Assembly (NCBI RefSeq): GCF_030269925.1 | Contig: NC_085131.1 | Span: forward strand, 1,192,001-1,256,000 | DNA length: 64,000 bases | Reading direction: 5' to 3' | Source: Bombyx mori | Lineage: Eukaryota; Arthropoda; Insecta; Lepidoptera; Bombycidae | Shown here: in pieces, positions 49,701-59,500 of the stretch | Position numbering within the stretch: the stretch's first letter is position 1 | How the letters are laid out: every line of letters begins with the position of its first letter | Program-made: the position numbers and the translations under genes | Notes under the pieces: model-generated | Database searches by the model: none | What the model was told of the DNA's origin: nothing | Seen by the model: the letters and a program-made list of their open reading frames with translations, nothing else

Positions 49701-52700
49701 ACTTCACGATTAATCTCTTTTAATTGTAATATTTTTATGTATACAAAAATTATTGGTTCCAACTGTTGTACTATGTTTCTTATTTTAATATCAAGAGTTT
49801 TTAGCTAAAGTTATTAAATCATGTTGGAACTGGGGAGGATTTGTGTTTAGTGAGGGGTATTGCGTCGTTATTTGATATGTCACCGCTAATATATGAAGGA
49901 AAACATATTTTTTCTTTGTAACATAATACTGGAAGTACTGATTTTAAGTTTGAAAGCTAAATGGAATAATATTGTTCGAATTTTTAGCGAGAGGGACATT
50001 CCAAACTTGTATCAGGAACATTTCAATTTCGGTATCCGCAAGGCCGTCCACAGAAATAAAAGCAGCATTTTCGATTTTTGCGAGACCCTTTTAGACCGTG
50101 CAAGTGCCCTTGTCTATGGTTTAGAACTACTATTACTAAAAAAAATGGTGCGCGTCCAACTTGGTGCACATGTAAGAAGTGAAACTTCTTTTGCGGTGTG
50201 TAGTATTTTGGTTTTTTTCATTTTTCATCCTTAAATCAAATTTCTCTTATAATAGGGAATGCTGGGTATAAGAGAAACGACCTAGCTCGCTTCGTTCTTT
50301 CCCTCTCTCCAAGGTCGAGTGGTTTGCAAGACGTTCTGTTTATTTTCTCACTCTCGCTCATCCTAAATTGTTGTATCTTTTCTCTCTAGCTGTAACGAAT
50401 TAAATGGGGTTACCGTGATTAATACCGTTCTAACGGACGTCTGTTCCATTACATTAAGATGAATAATAAGCGGATAATACTGTGTTCAATCAAGGTTCAA
50501 TCGTTTCCGCCGTTTGAGGGAACAGAGCGGAATTATCTGCGCGCTCAACTAGCTCGGATCCAAGCCGGCACGTCCGTGTCTCCTCAGGGCTTCTACACTT
50601 TTGGTTCTGGTGAAGAAGAAGATATTGATTTGGAGGAAGGCGGGGGTCGGTAACAGTTAATACCTACTGTATATTAATCATAAGCGCTTAAGTCGCCTAA
50701 CCTTCTTTTCTAAGCAAAATGGAAACCAATGGCATCTAGAGGTTATACGGACATATGACTTAAACTAGTAAAAGCCCTAAAGCGCTCCTTAGCATTTTGC
50801 TAATAAGCGACAGTCCCTGCAAAATACGAGGCTCTTTATCATGGTAAAAGCCGACACTTAATGATAAATATGCTATTATAAACACCAGTGGAAACGAATG
50901 TTTTCTTATGTTTAGGAGATTTAAATTTCAACCCCAATCCGTTTTACCACGGCCACTCGATGAAGGACCTGCTGGACTCGAGCCTCACGTACTGGGTGCA
51001 TCATGGACGACATATACTGAAACAGGGTAGGACTCTCTGGTGGAATCCTAATGCTGGAATGGTTAGTTTCGTCGGTTTGATAAAAGTAAAATGTGGTGCG
51101 ATCGGCGATCATACGAACGCAAGACATTTGACAGATGCCTGAATCTCGCTTACGATATTTTCAAGATAAGCTTGCATATGTACAAGTTCCGAACAACATT
51201 CGGGCCGTCGGTCTACCGAACAATATCACCCGCTCGGTGGAAGATCTTACCTTTGTCGTTATAGCCTACATTAGGTATTGTCAGGCCCTTTAACATCTTC
51301 GGGCACCGTGTCCAATATAGAGAGGAAGCTTCTTAGGAGTTTCTGTACTCTAGAACGGCTATGAGTAAGAAAATAACCTATGCCAAGCCACTAGCGAGGC
51401 AGTTAGAGAAGGCAGCGTCAATAATTATGGAGGAAGAAGAAGCACAATGCCGGAAATAAGTCTCTTGTTAAGAAAATCCCTTTTTACGTACAAAAACTAC
51501 AGCGGAGACATTTATGTCGTTTTTTCTTTCTCGTGGAGTCTCGACCTGTATTATATAATATTTAAAGTTTTTGGGTAAATTATTTAAAGAAATCTTCTCG
51601 TGAAATGGTCCTATGTAATGCAAAAAACATTAAAACTAATGACAATACAGAAATGTTTAAAATTTTGGGTATGCGACAGTTTGCTTCTAATGTCGTGAAT
51701 TATTTTAAAGATTTTAGTGCGATACTTATCATGTTGTCTGTCGTGTAGGTCACCGGTGCCCTACGTGGCACACTCGAGTAATTATGTCGATTTCTGTTAC
51801 TATGTCTTAGACTTTGAGGTAACTTAGCGGAAAAAAAATTAAAGAAAAAAAAAGTTTTATTTCAAGACATCATAGTCTCATAGTGTGTTAGTATTACAAC
51901 TAACTTAAGAACTAAGTTCGTATTTAAGCAAATCTATCAACTCCGTCCCTGGGAACCTCATCAAGCAACGTGTAGAACATGCAACTTTATGAACCTACCC
52001 AGGGTCGATCCATACAGTCTTTCTCCTAATAGCCCAATATTAATAATTAGTGTCTCAAGTGTCTTCGGATTCGTCTTTCCCAGAGCCTAATAGATGCTTC
52101 GGCGCCTTAGTAAGAAAATCAAACAGAGAAATCGACATAATCACTTCAGTGCAGCGGTGACCTACATGGCAATCAACGTGTTAAAGGCGTGTCTTATTTT
52201 CTGTGACGTAGGAAGAAGGTGAAGAAGAGGAAGAAGACGAAGGTCCTCCCCCGCTGGAGCCCGAGAGTGGTCCCCCGCTCTTCACGTCGCTGTCGGAAGA
52301 CTCTAGGCTCGAAGGTGAGTTGCGTGTTAACCGGACGACTCACCTTGCACCTGAGGCTTGTTGCTACAGACACTCACAGACATCTCAATAAGAATGACGT
52401 CACCCGTCTTGAGATCTGCTGTCTCAACCAGTCGCCGTAAAAATAGGTCAAGACAACAGCGGTACCTAATCGCCCGTGCTTGTGTGATTGCGTAAATTTG
52501 TATTTTTTTTAATTGCTTACATTGGTGGACGAGCTCAGAAGTTAAGTGGTTTCCGGAGACCATAGGCAACTACAACGTAAATGCACCCATCTACTAGTAT
52601 ATTTGGCGGGTTTGATTTTTATTAAACGATTGTCTATTCCTTTACCCTAGAAGTCGTCTGTTAACACGTGTTAAAAAAGGTTAATGTATAGTTCTATACA

Positions 52701-54755
52701 ATAACACGGGTTCATTCTTTTTTTTTATTTTTTTGTTGGATTTCATTTATGAATGGATTGTAACGGGCAGGTATGACGGCGTGGAGTGTCCGCAGCAGTT
52801 CGTCGCTGACGCCGGAGCGAGCGGTCGCCGCGCTCAGGAGCAACCTGTGGCCCGGAGCCGCCGCCTTCGCCACGTCCGGACAGTACGCATATCATTCGAT
52901 AGTACAGATTTAATTCTATTTTGTGGTGCAAACTGCAGTACTCGGCCGAACGCACGAGTGACGTCATTTGAGGCCAAGTAAACGACAAGCCTAATTGCCT
53001 ATTTCTGCCGTGCAGCAGTAATGCGTTTCGGTTTGAAGGGCGGGGCGGCCGTTGTAACTATACTGGGACCTTTAGAACTTATATCTCAAGGTGGGTGACG
53101 GCATTTACGTTGAAGATGTCTATGGGCTCCGGTAACCTTAACACCAAGTGGATTGTGAGCTCGTCCACCCACCTAAGCAATAAATATATAAAAAGTCGAT
53201 TACAGGAAAAGTATAAAATATGGATTAGGAAAGATTTAAAACCAGTAGAGTGGAAAGAAATGAAGGAGGCCTTTGCCATACTTGAGCAAAAAAACGAAGT
53301 CGTCGATGTCATCGACTCGGCAGAGTCATTATGTTTATTATTTGTAAATATCCTTTTTGCGTTTGAATAAAGGCTTTTATTATTATAAACGGCAAGCCCG
53401 TAATTGAGATATTTTATAAATTCAGAGTTGCAAAAAATAACGAAAAGCAGTCAAAATAATTCAGATATGTTTAGAAATAATACCGTTTACATATTAATAC
53501 TGTGTGTTTAGAAAGTCTGAATGTATGTACATCGGTTGGGGCTTGAAGTTCGATCCGCCGAACTACGGGCCGGCTCAGTTGCCGCGGCCGCAAGACGAGT
53601 ACCCCATCGGGCCGGAGGTCATGGAGATGGCGGACCCCACCTTCGCCGACGAAGAGGTCCGACTCATTGCACTTTTTTTTTTGTAGTTTATGGCCTGGTA
53701 TCTAGACCATTAGGCCAAGTCTTGAGTATTTTTATTCGATTTATTATAATTTCCTCACTGTATTTTTGGTGAATTTATATAGAGGCATGTAATAGGATCT
53801 ATTTTTTAATATATCACTCAGCCGGCGGGAGAGATCTTGCACTGTCACTTGATTTTGCACTATGTCACTAATTTCAGTGACAAGAATCAATCTGTATTAT
53901 TATCAATACTAGTGATTTCCCAGTAGTCGAGATTCGAATATAATTGAAATTATTAGTTTGAACATTATTATGGTTCTATTGTCATAGAGTAATATGTATA
54001 GTTCTTTAATCACAGATTTCGCCAAGACTATGCACTATAGACCAGGGGTGGCCAACCGGTAGATTGCTATCGACCGGTCGATCGTGGCAAGACAAAATAT
54101 ATAAATACAAAAAAACAGACTGCGCAACGTAATCACCAATTGCTACACGCATCATCTTCACCTTTTATCATTTGTTAATGCCATTAAGTCACATTATTTA
54201 TCTTCTCTTCTACACAATAGTTCTCTTTTAGTATATAATTTCAAGTTTTTTTATCATTTTAATAAAAGAAGAAATGCTGCTTATTTGTATACTGAACTAC
54301 ATTGTTTCATCAAATTTCAAGAAAGGTCATTGGTAGTTCGCGGATTCTTTCGTCAGAAGACAGTAGATCTTGGTTCTAATCAAGTTGGCCACCCCTGCTA
54401 TAAACAAATAATATTAAAGACAGACAAACTTAATCTCCTTTCAATTTGACCACAGACTTTAAATAATAACAGAAGTTTGACAATAAACAAAGTTTTTAAA
54501 TATATGTAAGTAATATACCTAATTTAGGTTAATATTTTACTGGCGGTAGGACCTCTTGTGAGTCCGCACGGGTAGGTGACACCACCCTGCCTATTTCTGC
54601 CGTGAATGTGAAATTATGTGAAAATGAATTATGTACATAATGACTTTGTTGATTATTTGCAGGCCTACCGTATTGCGCACTTACCCCCTCCGCCCCCGCC
54701 TGTGTTGGAAGGAGAGGGAGAGGAGTTCGGAGAAGAAGAAGATGAAGAGGATTAG
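37738..54755 (+). CDS. Rsph4a: Radial spoke head protein, RSPH4A/RSPH6A family
   Basis: Fourteen exons: 37738-37877, 38450-38639, 39125-39250, 40159-40247, 41030-41117, 47617-47701, 48586-48719, 49529-49648, 50495-50645, 50916-51061, 52212-52314, 52771-52882, 53512-53656, 54663-54755 (stop TAG). Phases are compatible throughout and give 573 residues. Recognisable family blocks in order: [13 protein letters not shown] across the exon 1/2 junction, [139 protein letters not shown] and [10 protein letters not shown]. The C-terminus is acidic. Family knowledge: it is a scaffold of the radial spoke head in 9+2 axonemes, so in a moth sperm flagella are the likely site. The exon 6 donor (GTTGGT) is weak and the exon 9 donor (GTCGGT) was picked by phase, so those two borders are less certain. 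Confidence 0.9.
38002..38426 (+). repeat. Family A tail interrupted by an antisense LINE RT fragment
   Basis: Family A runs 38002-38204 and resumes about 38384-38426. The insert 38205-38383 encodes, on the minus strand, [20 protein letters not shown], the YADD core of an R1-like LINE RT. The retroposon end lies 24 bases before the RSPH exon 2 acceptor. Confidence 0.75.
38640..39124. other. RSPH intron 2, nothing recognised
   Basis: AT-rich DNA with no repeat family or open frame that I can support. Confidence 0.5.
39566..40016. mobile_element. DNA transposon-like element carrying a G-rich hairpin block
   Basis: Inverted termini TTCTCCTACC...GGTAGGAGAA, extending imperfectly inward to AAAGTTCG. 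The flanks CAACTAAT (39558-39565) and AAACTAAT (40017-40024) form a 7/8-matching 8-bp duplication, as in hAT or P superfamilies. No coding frame. An about 110-bp G-rich segment (39601-39710) lies inside. Confidence 0.7.
40468..40700 (-). repeat. Family A retroposon tail, complete
   Basis: Full reverse copy in RSPH intron 4. Confidence 0.85.
41685..42085 (-). repeat. LTR of the gypsy-like element (left copy)
   Basis: 401 bp. It includes a (GACT)n run at about 41851-41888 that is longer than in the partner LTR. Confidence 0.9.
43751..44030 (-). pseudogene. Retropepsin-like remnant of the gypsy-like element
   Basis: [12 protein letters not shown] resembles the active-site motif of Ty3/gypsy proteases. 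The frame is isolated and short, and no RT follows it. Confidence 0.4.
44990..45540 (-). repeat. Family A copy split by an R1-like LINE fragment
   Basis: Family A (minus) runs from 44990 to about 45186 and its end resumes at about 45510 (GTGCAGACTCACAAGACATT). The 45187-45509 insert encodes, on the plus strand with a frameshift, [14 protein letters not shown] and [20 protein letters not shown], the post-RT region of R1-type LINEs. It is nested inside the gypsy-like element. Confidence 0.65.
45951..46274 (-). pseudogene. Gag-like remnant of the gypsy-like element
   Basis: 107-codon frame starting 34 bases inside the right LTR, with [19 protein letters not shown]. Its place next to the presumed 5' LTR fits a gag start; no capsid motif is certain. 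Confidence 0.45.
46309..46705 (-). repeat. LTR of the gypsy-like element (right copy)
   Basis: 397 bp, nearly identical to 41685-42085. The main differences lie in the GACT microsatellite. Confidence 0.9.
47033..47475. repeat. Inverted pair of family A copies
   Basis: A diverged minus copy (47033-47220) and a plus copy (47259-47475) with only 38 bases between them, in RSPH intron 5 about 140 bp before exon 6. Confidence 0.7.
47733..48463 (+). repeat. Two family B copies and one family A copy in RSPH intron 6
   Basis: Family B at 47733-47845 and 47922-48040 (GGCATTGCTGAAGTCCATG and GGCATTGCTGAGGTCCATG), then family A at 48250-48463. Confidence 0.75.
48732..48968. mobile_element. piggyBac-type MITE, copy 2 (TTAA-flanked)
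   Basis: TTAA at 48732-48735 and 48965-48968; termini TTAACACTAATTACACC and GGTATGTTTAGTGTTAA. 237 bp, inverted relative to copy 1. It begins 12 bases after the RSPH exon 7 donor. Confidence 0.8.
49133..49350 (-). repeat. Family A retroposon tail, near complete
   Basis: Reverse copy in RSPH intron 7. Confidence 0.8.
50148..50400 (+). repeat. Repeat family E, copy 1, in RSPH intron 8
   Basis: About 250 bases shared with 62343-62588: AACTTCTTTTGCGGTG, TTCTTTCCCTCTCTCCAAG, TTTTCTCACTCTCGCTCATC. No coding frame. Class unknown. Confidence 0.65.
51062..52211. other. RSPH intron 10, nothing recognised
   Basis: 1.15 kb without a repeat family or exon that I can name. Confidence 0.5.
52997..53185 (+). 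repeat. Family A tail, 5' truncated
   Basis: In RSPH intron 12. A short unassigned frame follows (53200-53370, [19 protein letters not shown]) and ends before an AATAAA. A smaller reverse family A scrap lies in intron 11 at 52512-52592. Confidence 0.75.
54043..54397. mobile_element. hAT-type MITE with CAGGGGTGGCCAAC ends
   Basis: Starts CAGGGGTGGCCAACCGG and ends GTTGGCCACCCCTG. Flanks CTATAGAC (54035-54042) and CTATAAAC (54398-54405) are a 7/8 8-bp duplication. 355 bp, no coding. In RSPH intron 13. Confidence 0.88.
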
Positions 54756-54887
54756 CATAACGGAGGCCGATTAAGTAGTCACTGAAGGAAGTTATTATTA
54801 CATAATTAACAAGTCAATTACCTTTTATTTTTTGTAAATATACTTAATTTTATAGACGGCCATATTTATTAATTTCAATTATAGGTA

Positions 54888-54978
54888 CAGCCCCTCTAGG
54901 GGCAAACATTCAAACTCCATACAAATTGAGTTAACTTTTACGCTATCGAGAACGTTAAAACACTCGCACTGAGCACAT
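54888..54978 (+). repeat. Single-arm copy of the 62733-62905 palindrome
   Basis: Carries GAGTTAACTTTTACGCTATC and GAGAACGTT. It lies about 130 bases after the RSPH stop, probably in the 3' UTR. Confidence 0.6.
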
Positions 54979-55130
54979 TGATAGAAAGTCAAATGGAATC
55001 GATCCCCTTGAATCTACAGGATATTACTATTCAGATTTCGATTTGAGCCGATAAAAAAGTTGATTGCTTCACACAAATTTGATTTTAATTCCGTCTTTCT
55101 TATGGCGAGTAAATAAAATGTACTGATAAT

Positions 55131-55384
55131 TACTGGTGGTAGGACGTCGTGTGAGTCTGCACGGGTAGGTACCACCGCCCTGCCTATTTCTGCCGTGAAG
55201 CAGTAATGCGTTTCGGTTCGAAGGGTGGGGCAACCGTTGTAACTATACTGAGACCTTAGAACTCATATCTCAAGATGGTGGCGACATTTACGTTGTAGAT
55301 GTCTATAATATGTCTATAGATATGTCTGTAGATTTAACACCAGGTGGGCCGTAGTCCACCTACCTAAGAAATAAAAAATAAAAA
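55131..55384 (+). repeat. Family A retroposon tail, complete
   Basis: Between RSPH and NEMF. A truncated family A piece also lies at 54540-54605. Confidence 0.85.
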
Positions 55385-56506
55385 TTTACACATCTTTTGT
55401 CTTCTGAGTTACGGTAACTACCCTCATTCCTCCTCTCGCTTAAAACTGTGTGTCGGACATTCACTCGCCGTTTCTCTTCTTTGAATACGACATCTGCTAT
55501 CTCTCACTCAGTCATGCTCCACATCTCTCCCTACACATATATGATTTTGAGTGTTCGTAATCGGCACGTCTTGACCTAAAGGCCTTAGTTACCAGGTCAT
55601 AAGTCCTTAAAGAAAAACCACACGTTCGTATATGGTTTCTGTTGAGGGACCGCACCGCAGAGCGCGGCCCGACGGTCACAAATAAAAAACATTTAGATAA
55701 TTTCCCATGTTTATTCGCTTCAATCCTAACTGTTTTAGACGCAAATTAAGCCCATCGCAGTGCACCAAGTTTAGGCGAAGACCTCATCGTAACGTAATGT
55801 TCGTAGTGAAAAATTTACGCAATTAATTACAATTAACATTGGTTCGATGCGATACAGCCATATGAAAATTTAAACTAAAAATTCCCGTACGCCGCCCACC
55901 TGCAATTTATTTTGTATACAACAATATGTTTGTTAGTTTTTATGTATAACCGTTTTACTTTAATCTTCTTTGTAATCAAATTTTATTATGGCTGTTCGGT
56001 TGGACTCTGTGGTCTTTAGGTATATGTATAATAATCTCTGGTAAACATGAATTAAATAATAATAATCTAATATTTAAAAAAAAAGACATGCCCGCTGAGT
56101 TTCTTGCTAGTTCTTCTCAGGACGGAGGCTAGTTTTTGTGAATTGGCGGTAGTTCTTTTTGACGTTCAACAAGTGTGTACCTTCATTTATGTTGAATAAA
56201 AAAAATGATTTGATTTTATTTGAATAATTACAAAAGCTGAATCCCAAGTTCCACTACAAAGAAGAATGCGAGTCGAGATCCTAGGACGAATGCAAATCAA
56301 AGACATTATCAAAAAAACTAATTTAACTATTAGTTGACAGCGCGCAATGTAAAAAGGTCATCGCCCTCACATTGAACCACTTGACTTTGCTTTAGATTGC
56401 GGAGTGGTAAAATACAAACTTACTCAATAGACGTATTGCACTTAATATATAAAAAACGTTTTCCTCTCGTATATCATTCTGCTCAGCAATGATCTTGCGT
56501 TCCTCC
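55385..56506. other. Gap between RSPH and NEMF
   Basis: Contains a reversed piece of element D at 55575-55618 and a moth LINE tail at 56085-56220 (GACATGCCCGCTGAGTTTCT, ending in an AATAAA run). Otherwise no gene is seen. Confidence 0.5.
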
Positions 56507-59500
56507 TTACTTCTTGTGTCGGTGTAGTTGCGGCGCTGACAGCTTGACCTTTCCGGGGAAGTTCCTGGCGACGTCCTCATCACGCACGGCCTTCAGCAGG
56601 TCCCTCTCGCGCGGAGTCCCCGTCGGCTCCTTGAGGAACACCTGGATGGCGGTCTTCGCGGCCTTGCCTCGCTTGCTGGTACCGGGCGTCAGCTTCACTT
56701 TGTACCTGAAGGAAGTTGCACCTTCACTGCTTAAAAGGTCACCATAAGCTGGTACCCTTGAGAGGCTATGTCAGCGTAACGTGGGTGAGCTCTCAGGGCT
56801 CAAACCTGGGGGCGTGCTAACACTAGTCCTAGCAAGAGCAGTGCTTTGCTGAATCTATCACCGGATCGGGAACGCGACCCACTGAGAAGATCCGGCGAGA
56901 AACTCAGTGGGCTGTGTCTATGGGTTAATTCGCTCGTCGAGCCCTTCGTCGCAGGCGACGGGTTCGACGAGAATTATGACCGCTGCTTGAGGTGCTTAAA
57001 AGCACCGTTAATGGATCGGGAGGATCCGTAATGACGTGTTTAGGGCGATGTCGACTGTTTACCATTCGGTCTACAGGATCGGGTATGTAGTTTCCAGCGG
57101 CCACAAGACGGTTCTCATGTCGTGCCGCCTTCTCGAAGTGGGTCTCGCCGTCCCGCCAAAAAGTCCGATTATATATATCCAACTAGTGTTATTCGGATCG
57201 ATACTACGCCTCTGCATTTGCCGTGAGATAGTCTTGAATTTTACAGGTAGCATAGTCGTTTTTGACTGTGGACAGGTGTTTTTTTTTTGTTTTGCCCTTG
57301 TAGGCAGACGAGCACACGGCCCACCTGATGGTGGGTGGTTACCGTCATGTGAGGCCGAGCCCCTGCCTACCGTACCGCTGGTGTACGAGGAGCAATGTAT
57401 GACAAAGTAGCGCCGGGTAGGGTCGGGTCGACGGTTACTTGTAGTGGTTGAGCGCGGAGTAGGGAGCCACCACGGGCACCGCGAATAGCAGCTCGTCGTC
57501 TGCGAACGGACTCCCGGTGAGCTGCTGCAGCATCTCCGAGTCGGCGTCCGGCCCCGGCTGCTGCTCGCCCTGGAAGCAACACCACTCACATCTTCAATGC
57601 TGTATTTATTAACAGAACTCAGATAAGAAGGATTTGTGGCGTATTTACGTTGTAGATGTCTATGGGCTCCAGTAACCATTTAACAACAGGTGGACTGTGA
57701 GCTCGTCCACCCATCTACGGAATAAAAAAGGAGGTTTTCAATATGAACCGCATGTCCTATTATCCTTTAGATTTTATATAGGGTGTCTTAAGGACATTCG
57801 GTTGGAGACTTTTGCCATATTTTTTTGGTCTTTGTATTTAAGTAATGATTAAATAAAAAATACGGTGTCAGTACCTACAAAATGCTTTAACGAATAATAA
57901 AATGTGAAAAGTATCAATAAAATATGGTATTCCAAATAAAATTTTGGGGAATATTAATGTAGAAATAAATCGCTATTTTATTAGTATTTATTCTCTACAT
58001 CTGTAGTTTTCAAAAATTAATTAATAATTTGATTTGTATTAAATCACTCTTTCCCAAAGTGGGCGATAACGCCCCCTTGTGGGTGCTGCAGGCCTAAAGG
58101 GGGGCGATAAGAGACCCACATGTAATTTTTATCTAGGAGGACTCTTAGCTTAGACACCGACTGAGCTTTCGTTACAGTGGTTTTTAAGTAGGTTAAATTT
58201 TTTCAGGGGGCGCTAAAAATAATTTATTCTCAAAGTGGGCAGTAGACAAATTACGTTTGGGAGCCCCTGTATTAAATGAATATCTATTAATTTGCTCTGG
58301 TGCTCGGCCACTAGTTCGTTCCCACGCGGTGCGACGGAGACTCACCTCTGGGTCCGGCTCGAGTTCTTCCTCCGACTCCGCCTCCAGTATGAGCGGCGCC
58401 GGGAGGGGGATCTTGTTGGCGCGCTGCTGGCTCTTACTCTTGCCGGGTTTCTCTGCTTTCTTCTGCGCTTTTTTCGATTCCTTCATTTTGCTCGCCGCCT
58501 GAGGGAAATGGATCGTTTAAAGCACCGACTGTTAGCACGCAGCCTAGCGACGAGCGCGCCCTCTGTCGCACCCCGCCGGTACTATACGAGACACAGAAGG
58601 CGCCCGAGGGACCTTCGAGCGAGTGTACCTGCAACAATCCCATTTTGTACAGTCTCTCGTCTTCATCCTGGTCCTTATATTTCTCTTTTATCTTCTTTAG
58701 CTTCCCCCTCTGTCCTCGTTTCGGTCCGTCTTTCTTATCTTCCTTCTTCTCTTCTTCCTTTACCTTTACTTCTTTCTTCTGTGGTTTCTTCCCGCCCTTT
58801 TTGGGGAGGGCCGGAAAAGAGGGTACTTTGTCTTCAGCTAAAATATTATGTTGCTTTATAAATCAACGCTTTAGTGATTTGGTGGTCGGCGAGCTTACTG
58901 GTGGTAGGACCTGTTGTGAGTCCGCGCGGGTGGGTACCACCACCTTGCCTATTTCTGCCGTGAAGCAGTAATGCGTTTCAGTTTGAAGGGTGGGGCAACC
59001 GTTATAACTTACTTGAAACCCTAGAACCTATATCTCAAGGTGGGTGGCGCATTTACGTTGTGTATGTCGATGGGCTTCAGTAACCACTTAACACCAGGTG
59101 GGCTGTGAGATCGTCCACCCATCTAAGCAATAAAAAAAAAACCAGCGTACCAAATTATGAATATTCTTAAAGATGTCATTTTAAGCAATATTATATTTTA
59201 AACGTGCCGATTTAAAATCAGAACTTACGCGTCTCCGATATTTCCGATGTCGTCCGTGAGAGCATGACTTGTCCCGTTCCGTGATCGACCTGATTTATGA
59301 AAGAAAAAAAAATGTATGATATGTATTAAAAAAAATGTTACTATCGCCATCTCGTAAATCTCTGATGTACTATGGCTACAGGAGAGATAATAAACCCAAA
59401 ACTCTACGAGATGGCGTTGCATACGTTATTGCACTGTATCTTTGTATCGATGTCACTTACATCTAAGAAGCTTCTGCAAGAACATTTTTTAAGGGATTTT

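Noticed and set aside
58292..58861. 189-codon plus-strand frame
   Set aside because: It is antisense to two NEMF exons that splice in phase; the length comes from the Lys/Glu-rich codons on the other strand.
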